A DNA stretch of 6,684 nucleotides from contig JABUUQ010000004.1 in NCBI GenBank assembly GCA_021443125.1, forward strand, positions 55,770-62,453. Direction: 5' to 3'. Shown here one piece after another: positions 1 through 6,684 of this stretch; the first letter of the stretch is position 1, and every line of letters begins with the position of its first letter. Origin of the DNA: Bacteroidales bacterium. Lineage in GTDB: Bacteria > Bacteroidota > Bacteroidia > Bacteroidales > P3. The notes beneath the pieces are model-generated. The model worked only from the letters and a program-made list of their open reading frames with translations, searched no databases and was not told where the DNA came from. A program made the translations under genes and the position numbers.

Positions 1-456
1 TATCCAGATGCCAACCTTACATTGAGAGTTGCCTATGGCAATGTGTCTTCTTTCAAACCAAGAGACGGAGTCAAATACAAACACTACACAACTCTCGAAG
101 GTATTATGGAGAAAGAGAATCCAGATATTTACGACTATGTTGTTGAAAACAAACTCAAAGAGTTATACAACACTAAAGACTATGCTCCTTATGCAAATGC
201 CGAAGGAAAGATGCCTGTTGCCTTTATAGCATCAAATCACACCACAGGAGGCAATTCAGGCAGTCCTGTTATGGATGCAGACGGCAACCTTATAGGCATA
301 AACTTTGATAGAAACTGGGAAGGAACCATGAGTGACGTTTTATATGATAAAGACCTTTGCAGAAACATATCTTTGGATATAAGATATTGTTTGTTTATCA
401 TAGACAAATTCCTTGATGCAAAAAATTTAATAAATGAATTAGAGATAGTTAAATAA
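1..456 (+). CDS. S46-family dipeptidyl peptidase, DPP11-like, C-terminal fragment (5' end outside window)
   Basis: This is the C-terminal 151 codons of a peptidase whose frame is open from base 1, so the true start lies upstream. The family are periplasmic serine exopeptidases that release dipeptides from peptide N-termini and feed amino-acid-fermenting Bacteroidota. The sequence shows the S46 signature GGNSGSPV, with the catalytic Ser at codon 256-258, followed by NFDRNWEGTMSD and the family's typical ending DIRYCLFIIDKF. Eighteen residues after the catalytic Ser is an Arg (310-312). In Porphyromonas gingivalis the equivalent residue is Arg673 in DPP11, which prefers Asp/Glu at P1, and Gly in DPP7. 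I therefore infer DPP11-type specificity. The His and Asp of the triad, and any signal peptide, are outside the window. The stop is 14 bases before pheT, so read-through transcription is plausible. Family assignment is strong; the subtype is an inference from one residue. Confidence 0.93.
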   Translation, partial: YPDANLTLRVAYGNVSSFKPRDGVKYKHYTTLEGIMEKENPDIYDYVVENKLKELYNTKDYAPYANAEGKMPVAFIASNHTTGGNSGSPVMDADGNLIGINFDRNWEGTMSDVLYDKDLCRNISLDIRYCLFIIDKFLDAKNLINELEIVK

Positions 457-470
457 ACACAACAAATACA

Positions 471-2930
471 ATGAAAATTTCTTATAATTGGCTAAGAGAA
501 TATGTGCCTACAACACAGAGTGCAGAAAATGTAGCGAAACTTCTTACTTTTTCAGGTTTGGAAGTTGAAGGTACAGAAAAGGTTGAAAGCATAAAAGGCG
601 GACTTGATAAATATTATGTTGGGCATGTATTAACTTGTGAGGCTCATCCAAATAGCGACCATTTGCATATCACAACTGTTGATGTTGGTGAAGGACGCAT
701 TCTTAATATAGTATGCGGTGCTCCTAACGTTGCTGCAGGTCAGAAAGTTATTGTGGCAACTGTTGGTGCAGTTGTGTATGATGGAGACGATAGTTTCACA
801 ATCAAAAAGAGCAAACTTCGTGGTGCAGAAAGTGAAGGAATGATTTGTTCCGAAAAAGAATTGCAACTTGGCAATAATCACGATGGTATTCTTGTGCTTC
901 CTCAAGAAGCAAAGGAAGGCACACCAGCAAAAGAATACTTTAACATTAAAGAAGATACAATTTTTGAGATAGGTTTGACGGCTAACCGTTCGGATGCTAC
1001 CTCTCACATAGGTGTTGGCAGGGATTTGGTTGCAATTTTGGCTTCTCAGGTAAAGGAAGACCAACCTTTGAATATGCCAAGCGTTGATGATTTCAAAGTT
1101 GACCAAACAACAGAGCAAGTTTCCATAAATATAGATACTGCTCTTTGCTCTCGCTATTCTGGTCTTGTCATTTCTGGAATTGAAGTCAAGGAATCACCTG
1201 CATGGTTGAAAGAACACCTTAACGCAATAGGCATAAGACCGATAAATAACATTGTGGATATAACAAATTTTGTGCTTATGGAGACTGGCCAGCCAATGCA
1301 CGCATTTGATTGGGACAAGGTAGATGGCGGAACAATCAATGTAAAGACTTTGGAGAAAGGAACAAAATTTGTTACTCTTGATGGTGTGGAAAGAGAACTT
1401 AATGGCAAGGAAGCAATGATTTGTTCAGCATCAAAACCTATGTGTCTTGGTGGTATTTTTGGTGGTCAGGAGTCTGGAATTACCGAATCAACAAAAAATA
1501 TCTTCTTGGAAAGTGCTTATTTCAACCCAGTGGTAATTCGTAAGGCGGCAAGATATCATGGTTTGCAGACAGATGCTTCTTTCCGTTACGAAAGAGGTGC
1601 AGACCCTAACATAACTGTATATGCTTTGAAGCGTGCAGCCCTGCTTATCAAGGAATTGGCTGGTGGAAAAATATCTTCTGAAATAAATGATGTGTATCCT
1701 CAAGAAATAACAAGAGCAAGAATAGAACTTTCTTATTCTTACCTTGACAATCTTGTTGGTCAGGTTATAGAAAGAGACGAGATAGAAAAGATTCTTAAGG
1801 GACTGAACATAGAAATAGAGGCAAAGAATGAAGAAGGTCTTGTTGCTTTGATACCAACCAACAAAGTTGATGTTACACGCCCTTGTGATTTGGTAGAAGA
1901 GATACTTAGAATCTATGGTTACGATAAGATTAACTTCTCTGAACAAGTAAGAAGTGCAGTAAATTATATTCAAAAGCCAGACAGAGAGAAGGTGCAAAAT
2001 ATAATCACTTCATACCTTGCAGACAATGGCTTCAACGAAACAATGAACAACTCTCTGACAAAGTTTGCTTACTATGAAAACAATCAGGACTTCCCTATAG
2101 AAAAGAGTGTTCAGATAATAAACGCTTTGAGTAAAGACCTTGCACTGATGCGTCAAACTTTACTTTATGGAGGTTTGGAGGTTCTTTCATATAATATAAA
2201 TCGTAAGGTGTCGGATGTAAAGATTTTTGAATTTGGCAACTGCTATGAGAAGTCTTTGAACTGTCCGGACGACCAGCCAGTAGATAAGAGATACAAAGAA
2301 GAGAAGCATCTTTCAATGCTTACAACAGGTTTTGCTACACAAGAAAGTTGGCAAGGCAAACCTCAGGAAACAAACTTCTTCTATTTGAAGAATATGGTGT
2401 TGAACGTGCTTCGTCGTTTGAGAATAAACCTTGACAAGATAGAAACCTCAGATGCCAAAGCAGGTTATTTGCAACAAGGCTTAGTCCTTATAAACAAAGA
2501 CAGCAAAAAACAGGTTGCCATACTTGGTATTTTGAACCAGCAGACAAGAAAAGCATTTGATATCAAACAAAATGTATTCTATGCCGATATAAACTGGAAC
2601 ACTGTTTTGAAAATGTTGCCAAAAAAAGAGGTAACCTACACAAATATCTCAAAATTCCCAGAAGTAAGAAGAGACCTTGCACTTGTATTGGAAGAATCTG
2701 TAAGTTTTGCCGAAATAGAAAAGATTGCCTACGAGGTTGAAAAGAAACTTTTGAAGCGTATAAACTTGTTTGATGAGTATAGAGGTGCCAACCTTTTGGG
2801 TAAGAAACAATATGCAGTGTCTTTTATCTTGCAGGATGAACAAAAAACCCTTACAGATAAGCAGATAGATGCCATAATGGAAAAATTGCTTAACGCATTT
2901 GAAACAAAACTTGGTGCAAAACTAAGATAA
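471..2930 (+). CDS. pheT: Phenylalanyl-tRNA synthetase beta subunit
   Basis: PheT is the tRNA-binding and editing subunit of the cytosolic alpha2-beta2 enzyme that charges tRNA-Phe. At 819 residues it is full length for the bacterial long form. In order it shows the N-terminal MKISYNWLREYV, an EMAP/OB-type tRNA-binding domain (about 44-155), the B3/4 editing domain (about 215-395, with RPINNIVDITNFVLMETGQP at 256-275), the B5 domain (about 412-487, with DLVEEILRIYGYDKI), a catalytic-like core (about 490-715), and the C-terminal ferredoxin-fold anticodon-binding domain (about 725-818, with KFPEVRRDLALVL). The ATG at 471 starts the canonical N-terminus and follows an A-rich leader without a Shine-Dalgarno sequence. 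The usual partner pheS is not adjacent: a peptidase lies upstream and two unknown genes downstream. There is no room for a T-box or leader-peptide attenuator in the 14-base gap, so any such control must act further upstream. The TAA stop overlaps the next ATG by one base. Confidence 0.98.
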   Translation: MKISYNWLREYVPTTQSAENVAKLLTFSGLEVEGTEKVESIKGGLDKYYVGHVLTCEAHPNSDHLHITTVDVGEGRILNIVCGAPNVAAGQKVIVATVGAVVYDGDDSFTIKKSKLRGAESEGMICSEKELQLGNNHDGILVLPQEAKEGTPAKEYFNIKEDTIFEIGLTANRSDATSHIGVGRDLVAILASQVKEDQPLNMPSVDDFKVDQTTEQVSINIDTALCSRYSGLVISGIEVKESPAWLKEHLNAIGIRPINNIVDITNFVLMETGQPMHAFDWDKVDGGTINVKTLEKGTKFVTLDGVERELNGKEAMICSASKPMCLGGIFGGQESGITESTKNIFLESAYFNPVVIRKAARYHGLQTDASFRYERGADPNITVYALKRAALLIKELAGGKISSEINDVYPQEITRARIELSYSYLDNLVGQVIERDEIEKILKGLNIEIEAKNEEGLVALIPTNKVDVTRPCDLVEEILRIYGYDKINFSEQVRSAVNYIQKPDREKVQNIITSYLADNGFNETMNNSLTKFAYYENNQDFPIEKSVQIINALSKDLALMRQTLLYGGLEVLSYNINRKVSDVKIFEFGNCYEKSLNCPDDQPVDKRYKEEKHLSMLTTGFATQESWQGKPQETNFFYLKNMVLNVLRRLRINLDKIETSDAKAGYLQQGLVLINKDSKKQVAILGILNQQTRKAFDIKQNVFYADINWNTVLKMLPKKEVTYTNISKFPEVRRDLALVLEESVSFAEIEKIAYEVEKKLLKRINLFDEYRGANLLGKKQYAVSFILQDEQKTLTDKQIDAIMEKLLNAFETKLGAKLR

Positions 2931-3361
2931 TGAAAATAAATATCACACAAAAAACATTACTTCACTACGATATAAAGATACTTATTATTCTTTTGGGGGC
3001 GGTGAAGGGCAATAAGAAGTATTTTCACTTCTTGCTTGACAACGGCTACCCTGAACTTGCAGCGTGGAGTAATGTTATGCGAGGTGATGAGGCAGCTCTG
3101 CACTGGCTTTTTGACCATGGCTACAATGCTTTGGGAATGATGACTCTTGCAATAGACAACAAACAAAACGCTATTCGTTGGGTGAATGAGACAAAGGATG
3201 ATTTTCTCATCTACTTTACAGCTGCTTGCAGAAAAGAGCAGAACGGCATAAATTGGTTGCGAGATAACGACTTGGATATCTTTCTTGAAATGGCGAAAGA
3301 AGAACAGGAAATCATCAAAATACAACAAAAAGACCAAATGTTTTGGTATAAATGGAAATAG
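2930..3361 (+). CDS. Uncharacterised 143-residue protein with four 25-residue repeats
   Basis: I do not recognise this protein as a named family. It has no signal peptide and is probably cytosolic. Residues 26-125 fall into four gap-free 25-residue units starting at 26, 51, 76 and 101. In each unit column 7 is F/L/I/I, column 9 is F/W/W/W (F34, W59, W84, W109), column 10 is L/L/V/L, column 12 is D/D/E/D and column 18 is L/L/L/F. Residues 1-25 may be a degenerate leading unit, since A24 lines up with V49, A74 and A99. The pattern, including the phrase WLFDHGY, resembles short ankyrin-like helix pairs, so I infer an alpha-helical solenoid that binds another protein. The hydrophobic stretch 16-25 is too short for a membrane span. 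The charged tail ends FWYKWK. The ATG overlaps the pheT stop (TAATG), implying translational coupling, and the membrane-protein gene starts 3 bases after its stop. No catalytic motif is visible. Confidence 0.85.
   Translation: MKINITQKTLLHYDIKILIILLGAVKGNKKYFHFLLDNGYPELAAWSNVMRGDEAALHWLFDHGYNALGMMTLAIDNKQNAIRWVNETKDDFLIYFTAACRKEQNGINWLRDNDLDIFLEMAKEEQEIIKIQQKDQMFWYKWK
3005..3304 (+). repeat. Four in-register 25-residue (75-base) protein repeats
   Basis: The units are 3005-3079, 3080-3154, 3155-3229 and 3230-3304, with no insertions or deletions between them. They are conserved as protein pattern (an aromatic at position 9, aliphatic or Val at 10, acidic at 12, Leu/Phe at 18) but not as DNA, which suggests old duplication rather than recent slippage. 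The period is shorter than the ankyrin (33) or TPR (34) repeat. Confidence 0.65.
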
Positions 3362-3364
3362 AAT

Positions 3365-4522
3365 ATGAAAAAGAAGTCTAAATTCAGACAAAATCTGCAT
3401 TTATTCACTAGTGCAGTAAAAGGTATGACGATAGATTGGGGCGGGCTTATAAATGGCACAAGCACTTTCTTACTCGCCTGGACTTTTGTTTTTTATTATT
3501 TCCAAATTTTCACGTTTATTCCTGCATTAGCTTTGGGTGTAAAGATGAAAGTCTCACCTCTTGAGATAGACTTCAACTATGTAAATACTACGGCGAATGA
3601 TATAAACTTTTGGACCGACACCGACAACATCATCAATATCTTTGGAACGCCTGCCATAATGCTTTTCCTTCTTGTTATGGTGTCTCTCATACTCTTTATG
3701 AGAAGGAATTTCAAACGTCTTAACGTCAGGAGGTTTTTCTTTTGGCTTGTTGTTTGTGGAGCGATAAGATTGACTGGAAACTATGTATCAGGCTCTCTTT
3801 TTGGAAGGAGTTACAATATTTGGAACTGGAACCTTGTAACTGATTTTCTGGGACTTACAACCAATAACATATTACAAGTAACATTTATATTATTCATTCT
3901 AATTATAACTTATTGGTATTTCCATAGTGCGACAGAAAATATCAAATGCCTATTGGATCCTTTTTCTAACAATAGAATAGACAAACTTGTTTCAACAATC
4001 CTATTGCCTGTAGTCGTGGCAAGTGTAATCATCATTGCTTGGTACAGAGAAAATTTGCCACTAACAGAATATGTATGTCTTGCCATGATGATGTTATTCA
4101 TTGTTATTGAAACCTGCAACCATTTCATATCAAGATACAAAGGCATAAGAGTTGGCAACGATATTGAAGCAAAAGAAAAATTGGCGGTTACTCCACTTGT
4201 TCTTGCTATTCTTATTGCAGGTGTTGAGGTTTTGTTGTACGGAAAGAACTTTGTAGTTCAATCCTCTCAATACAAAAGAGTTTTGGTTGAAGAAATCCTT
4301 TTGGGAATCATCATTTCGTCAATCATTTTTATGCTTATAGTTTTCATAGTCAACGTAAGACGAGACAGAAAAGTGAAAGCAAAGAGATTGTTGCGTAAAA
4401 CCGTGGAAGCAAACAAGAATTTTGAGGCAAGCAATGCTGATGATGTTTTGCAAGAGTTTGGAGTTCAAAAAATTAAAGACATCGACAAATACAAACAAAT
4501 GTGGAAGGACGCAGAGAAATAA
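3365..4522 (+). CDS. Uncharacterised polytopic inner-membrane protein, eight predicted membrane segments
   Basis: I do not recognise the family. Hydrophobic segments lie at about residues 33-58, 92-112, 123-142 (weaker), 166-186, 208-226, 235-252, 274-292 and 309-331. The positive-inside rule supports exactly eight: the N-terminus (MKKKSKFR), the 2-3 loop (RRNFKRLNVRR), the 4-5 loop, the 6-7 loop (SRYKGIRVGNDIEAKEK) and the tail (VRRDRKVKAKRLLRK) all fall on the cytoplasmic side. The 3-4 loop (about 143-165, rich in Trp, Asn and Gly) and the 1-2 loop (about 59-91) would face the periplasm. A charged cytoplasmic tail of about 55 residues follows. There is no HExxH, rhomboid GxSG, Walker or transporter signature that I can identify. 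The ATG at 3365, three bases after the previous stop, gives the basic N-terminus expected before the first segment; a later Met at residue 21 is the next option. Gene context suggests it acts with the repeat protein upstream. Confidence 0.85.
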   Translation: MKKKSKFRQNLHLFTSAVKGMTIDWGGLINGTSTFLLAWTFVFYYFQIFTFIPALALGVKMKVSPLEIDFNYVNTTANDINFWTDTDNIINIFGTPAIMLFLLVMVSLILFMRRNFKRLNVRRFFFWLVVCGAIRLTGNYVSGSLFGRSYNIWNWNLVTDFLGLTTNNILQVTFILFILIITYWYFHSATENIKCLLDPFSNNRIDKLVSTILLPVVVASVIIIAWYRENLPLTEYVCLAMMMLFIVIETCNHFISRYKGIRVGNDIEAKEKLAVTPLVLAILIAGVEVLLYGKNFVVQSSQYKRVLVEEILLGIIISSIIFMLIVFIVNVRRDRKVKAKRLLRKTVEANKNFEASNADDVLQEFGVQKIKDIDKYKQMWKDAEK

Positions 4523-4529
4523 ATCTCTG
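4512..4529 (+). other. Small stem-loop across the stop codon of the membrane-protein gene
   Basis: The arms CAGAGA (4512-4517) and TCTCTG (4524-4529) are perfectly complementary with a six-base loop that contains most of the TAA stop (4520-4522). A six-pair stem is weak, and no U-run follows, so it is not a convincing terminator. It may stabilise the transcript end or be chance. Confidence 0.3.
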
Positions 4530-4543
4530 ATAATTTCACACGG

Positions 4544-4626
4544 GATTTGGCCAAAATAAAACAAAGAAAGAAAAAATTAAAAGCAAGGAATAATTTTTTC
4601 TTTCTTTGTTTTATTTTTTGGAAATC
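4544..4626 (+). terminator. Long A/T-rich hairpin, probable transcription terminator
   Basis: The left arm 4551-4579 (starting CCAAAATAAAACAAAG) is complementary to the right arm 4591-4621 (ending GTTTTATTTTTTGG), with an 11-base loop (4580-4590). The only interruption is two extra T in the right arm. Beyond this, GATTT (4544-4548) can pair with AAATC (4622-4626) across a GG bulge. Both strands of the stem are purine-rich on one side and U-rich on the other, so it could stop transcription in either direction, although both flanking genes run on the + strand. It sits 21 bases after the membrane-protein stop and about 105 before purL, so it most likely ends the pheT unit. A classic GC stem followed by a U-tract is absent, so the mechanism is inferred. 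Confidence 0.75.
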
Positions 4627-4731
4627 AAGCTTTAAGTAATGCAAAAGAAATTTGTATCATAAAAGTCGGAGAAAGTTTTTCAATGTTAAATAAATTCCGT
4701 AACTTTGCAACGAAAAATAATAATATTGGCT
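4627..4731 (+). promoter_or_regulatory. Likely purL promoter, with -7 element TAACTTTG at 4700-4707
   Basis: TAACTTTG at 4700-4707 is an exact match to the Bacteroidota -7 consensus TAnnTTTG used by the primary sigma factor. The -33 element is weak: about 19-21 bases upstream there is only a T-run (TTTTTC, 4676-4681) rather than TTTG. Transcription would start near 4710-4716, leaving an A-rich leader of about 20 bases before the ATG at 4732, with no Shine-Dalgarno sequence. I see no clear riboswitch or operator in the remaining sequence. The -7 motif is expected a few times by chance in a window this A/T-rich, but its position right before a gene and after a terminator favours a real promoter. 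Confidence 0.55.
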
Positions 4732-6684
4732 ATGAATAAATGTGAAAATGTTACTGTAGAAACAGCTCGCGAGTTAGGTTTGCTCGATGAGGAATTTGAA
4801 CAGATAAAAAAGTACTTGGGCGGAAGAACCCCTAACTATACCGAGTTGAGTATTTACTCTGTGATGTGGAGCGAACACGCTTCTTACAAAAACTCAATCA
4901 AATGGGTAAAGAAACTTCCAAAGGAAGGCAAGCAAATGCTTGTTGCACCAGGTGAAGAAAATGCAGGTATGGTTGATGTTGGCGACGGCAGAGCATGCGT
5001 GTTCAAGATAGAAAGCCACAACCACCCTTGTGCAGTTGAGCCTTTCCAAGGTGCTGCAACTGGTGTTGGTGGAATCAATCGTGATATCTTTACTATGGGT
5101 GCTCGTCCTATTGCACAGTTGAATTCTTTGCGTTTTGGCGATTTGAAAAGCAAGCATGCAAAGCGTTTGTTCAAAGGTACAGTGGCAGGAATCTCACATT
5201 ATGGCAACTCATTCGGTGTTCCTGTTCTTGGTGGAGAGGTATTCTTTGACGAGTGTTTCGAAAACAACCCTTTGGTTAATGCCATGAGTGTTGGTATCAT
5301 GAAGAAAGAAGACCTTATCCATGCTGTTGCAAAAGGTGCTGGCAATCCTGTCTATATTGTTGGCTCTTCAACAGGCAAGGATGGTATTCATGGAGCAACA
5401 TTTGCTTCTGCCGATGTAACCGAAAACTCTTCTAATGATATACCTTCAATTCAGGTGGGCGACCCATTCCAAGAAAAACTTCTTTTGGAGGCGTCTTTGG
5501 AACTTGGACGTAGTGGAGCCATCGTTGGTATGCAGGATATGGGTGCTGCTGGTATTATTTGTTCTACTTCTGAGATGAGTGAAAAGGGCAAGAGTGGAAT
5601 GAGAATCAATCTTGACGAGGTTCCACTACGCCAAACGAATATAGAGGCATGGGAAATCCTTCTTTCTGAATCACAGGAAAGAATGCTTGTTGTTGTAGAG
5701 AAAGGCAAAGAAGATGTTGTTGAAAAAATCTTTGACAAATGGGACTTGAACTGCAAGAAGATAGGCGAAGTGATAGATGAAGACATGCTTTATTTCTATT
5801 GGAAGGGCGAATTGGTAGCGCAAGTGCCTGCTTCAACCCTTGTTCTTGGTGGTGGAGCTCCTCAATACGACAGAGAATACAAAGAACCTGAATACTATTC
5901 TCATGTTCATGACTTTAAGATAGATAGCATAAAAGAACCATCTTTGGAAGAATGCAAGGAAATAGCTTTGACTATGACAAAAAATCCTAATCTTGCATCT
6001 AAGAGATGGGTATATGAGCAATACGATTCAATGGTAGGAACAAGAAATATGACAACAAACTCTCCTGCCGACAGCGGTATAGCCAATATTAAAGGCTGTC
6101 AAAATGGTATTGCCATGACTTGCGACTGCAACTCAAGATACGTTTATTCAGACCCATTCTTAGGAACAGAAATGGCAGTGGCTGAGGCTGCAAGAAACAT
6201 AGTTTGTTCTGGTGGCGACCCATTGGCAGTAACAAATTGCTGTAACTTTGGAAATCCATACAAACCAGAGACTTATTGGCAGTTTGTTGAGGCAGTGAAA
6301 GGTATGAGCGAGGCTTGCAAAAAATTCTCTACCCCTGTAACTGGCGGCAATGTAAGTTTCTACAATCAAGCATCAATAAATGGTGTTGTTGAAGCAGTTA
6401 TGCCGTCTCCTGTAATTGGTATGATTGGCACAGTTGACAAGAGATACCAAACATCTTTGGATTTCAAACACGAAGGTGCAACAATTTTTGTTCTTGGAGA
6501 AATAAAAGACGACATAAATTCAAGTGAATACCTATATTCTTATTGCGGTGTCAAACTTTCTCCTGTTCCTTACTTTGATATGGACAAAGAATTCGAATTG
6601 CAAGCAACAGTAAAGAAACTTATCCGTGCAGGCATAATAGAATCTGCTCATGATGTCAGCGATGGTGGCTTGTTTATGAATCTT
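4732..6684 (+). CDS. purL: Phosphoribosylformylglycinamidine synthase subunit PurL, small type (3' end outside window)
   Basis: PurL uses ATP and ammonia to convert formylglycinamide ribonucleotide (FGAR) to the amidine (FGAM), the fourth step of de novo purine synthesis, in the cytosol. The frame is open for 651 codons to the window edge; the small form is about 740 residues, so roughly 90 are missing. Seen in order: MWSEHASYKNS (45-55), KIESHNHPCAVEPFQGAATG (92-111, substrate/ATP-binding region), GNSFGVPVLGGE, QDMGAAG (268-274), DCNSRYVYSDPFLG (465-478), NFGNP (505-509), PVTGGNVSFYN (535-545) and HDVSDGGL (640-647). These are the two halves of the AIR-synthase-like fold. With no long N-terminal extension it is the Bacillus-type subunit, which needs separate PurS and PurQ for its ammonia supply; neither is in the window. 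The usual EHCSYK motif reads EHASYK here. The ATG at 4732 gives the expected short N-terminus. It probably has its own promoter. Confidence 0.95.
   Translation, partial: MNKCENVTVETARELGLLDEEFEQIKKYLGGRTPNYTELSIYSVMWSEHASYKNSIKWVKKLPKEGKQMLVAPGEENAGMVDVGDGRACVFKIESHNHPCAVEPFQGAATGVGGINRDIFTMGARPIAQLNSLRFGDLKSKHAKRLFKGTVAGISHYGNSFGVPVLGGEVFFDECFENNPLVNAMSVGIMKKEDLIHAVAKGAGNPVYIVGSSTGKDGIHGATFASADVTENSSNDIPSIQVGDPFQEKLLLEASLELGRSGAIVGMQDMGAAGIICSTSEMSEKGKSGMRINLDEVPLRQTNIEAWEILLSESQERMLVVVEKGKEDVVEKIFDKWDLNCKKIGEVIDEDMLYFYWKGELVAQVPASTLVLGGGAPQYDREYKEPEYYSHVHDFKIDSIKEPSLEECKEIALTMTKNPNLASKRWVYEQYDSMVGTRNMTTNSPADSGIANIKGCQNGIAMTCDCNSRYVYSDPFLGTEMAVAEAARNIVCSGGDPLAVTNCCNFGNPYKPETYWQFVEAVKGMSEACKKFSTPVTGGNVSFYNQASINGVVEAVMPSPVIGMIGTVDKRYQTSLDFKHEGATIFVLGEIKDDINSSEYLYSYCGVKLSPVPYFDMDKEFELQATVKKLIRAGIIESAHDVSDGGLFMNL

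Noticed and set aside
457..470. T-box or leader-peptide attenuator for pheT
   Set aside because: The gap is only 14 bases and A-rich, with no room for any structured leader.
630..1118. Reverse-strand open frame of 162 codons inside pheT
   Set aside because: It lies wholly opposite an unmistakable pheT, has a low-complexity Cys/Phe-rich translation with no recognisable domain, and no start region of its own.
1488..1997. Reverse-strand open frame of 169 codons inside pheT
   Set aside because: Same reasoning: it is a codon-bias shadow of the pheT B3/4 and B5 regions, and the translation is not protein-like.
2957..3400. Reverse-strand open frame of 147 codons opposite the 143-residue gene
   Set aside because: The + strand frame is coupled to pheT and shows a regular repeat pattern, while the reverse frame is Phe/Leu-rich without pattern and runs into the next gene.
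3365..4522. Membrane-embedded protease (M50 or rhomboid) for the 385-residue protein
   Set aside because: I looked for HExxH, a second Asp-containing motif in a later segment, and rhomboid GxSG/His pairs; none is present.
4546..4555. Ten-base palindrome TTTGGCCAAA as a separate operator site
   Set aside because: It overlaps the foot of the long hairpin and sits before the terminator rather than near the purL promoter, so a regulator site is not supported.
4627..4731. Purine riboswitch upstream of purL
   Set aside because: I could not find the paired stems and conserved loop bases of a guanine/adenine aptamer, and the likely leader is only about 20 bases.
4884..5174. Reverse-strand open frame opposite the purL start
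   Set aside because: It covers strongly conserved purL motifs in the antisense frame, and nothing supports expression.

Overview
The window suggests a low-GC member of the Bacteroidota, most likely Bacteroidales. Three things point there: an S46-family dipeptidyl peptidase of the DPP7/DPP11 type, A-rich start regions without Shine-Dalgarno sequences, and a TAnnTTTG-type -7 promoter element before the last gene. All five genes are on the + strand and use similar A/T-rich codons. I see no mobile element, CRISPR array, tRNA or rRNA, and no sign of recent transfer.

Layout. Positions 1-456 hold the C-terminal end of a DPP11-like periplasmic dipeptidyl peptidase, with its catalytic Ser and the Arg linked to acidic-residue specificity. 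Fourteen bases later, 471-2930 encodes a complete phenylalanyl-tRNA synthetase beta subunit (pheT). Its stop codon overlaps by one base the start of an uncharacterised 143-residue protein (2930-3361). Three bases after that comes an uncharacterised 385-residue protein with eight predicted membrane segments (3365-4522). The spacing implies that pheT and the two unknown genes are one transcription unit, possibly entered from the peptidase gene. A 209-base gap (4523-4731) holds a long A/T-rich hairpin that probably ends this unit, then a likely promoter. The last gene, 4732 to the window edge, is the first 651 codons of a small-type purL for purine synthesis, cut off by the window.

How the genes fit together. 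The peptidase, pheT and purL are ordinary housekeeping or nutritional genes with no evident joint function. The part worth a second look is the pair of unknown genes behind pheT. The first encodes a small protein built from four in-register 25-residue repeats, probably an alpha-helical solenoid and so a binding protein. The second encodes a polytopic inner-membrane protein. Their near-contact suggests they work together, but nothing in the sequence gives a biochemical activity. I found no clear evidence of a wholly new system; this pair is the best candidate.
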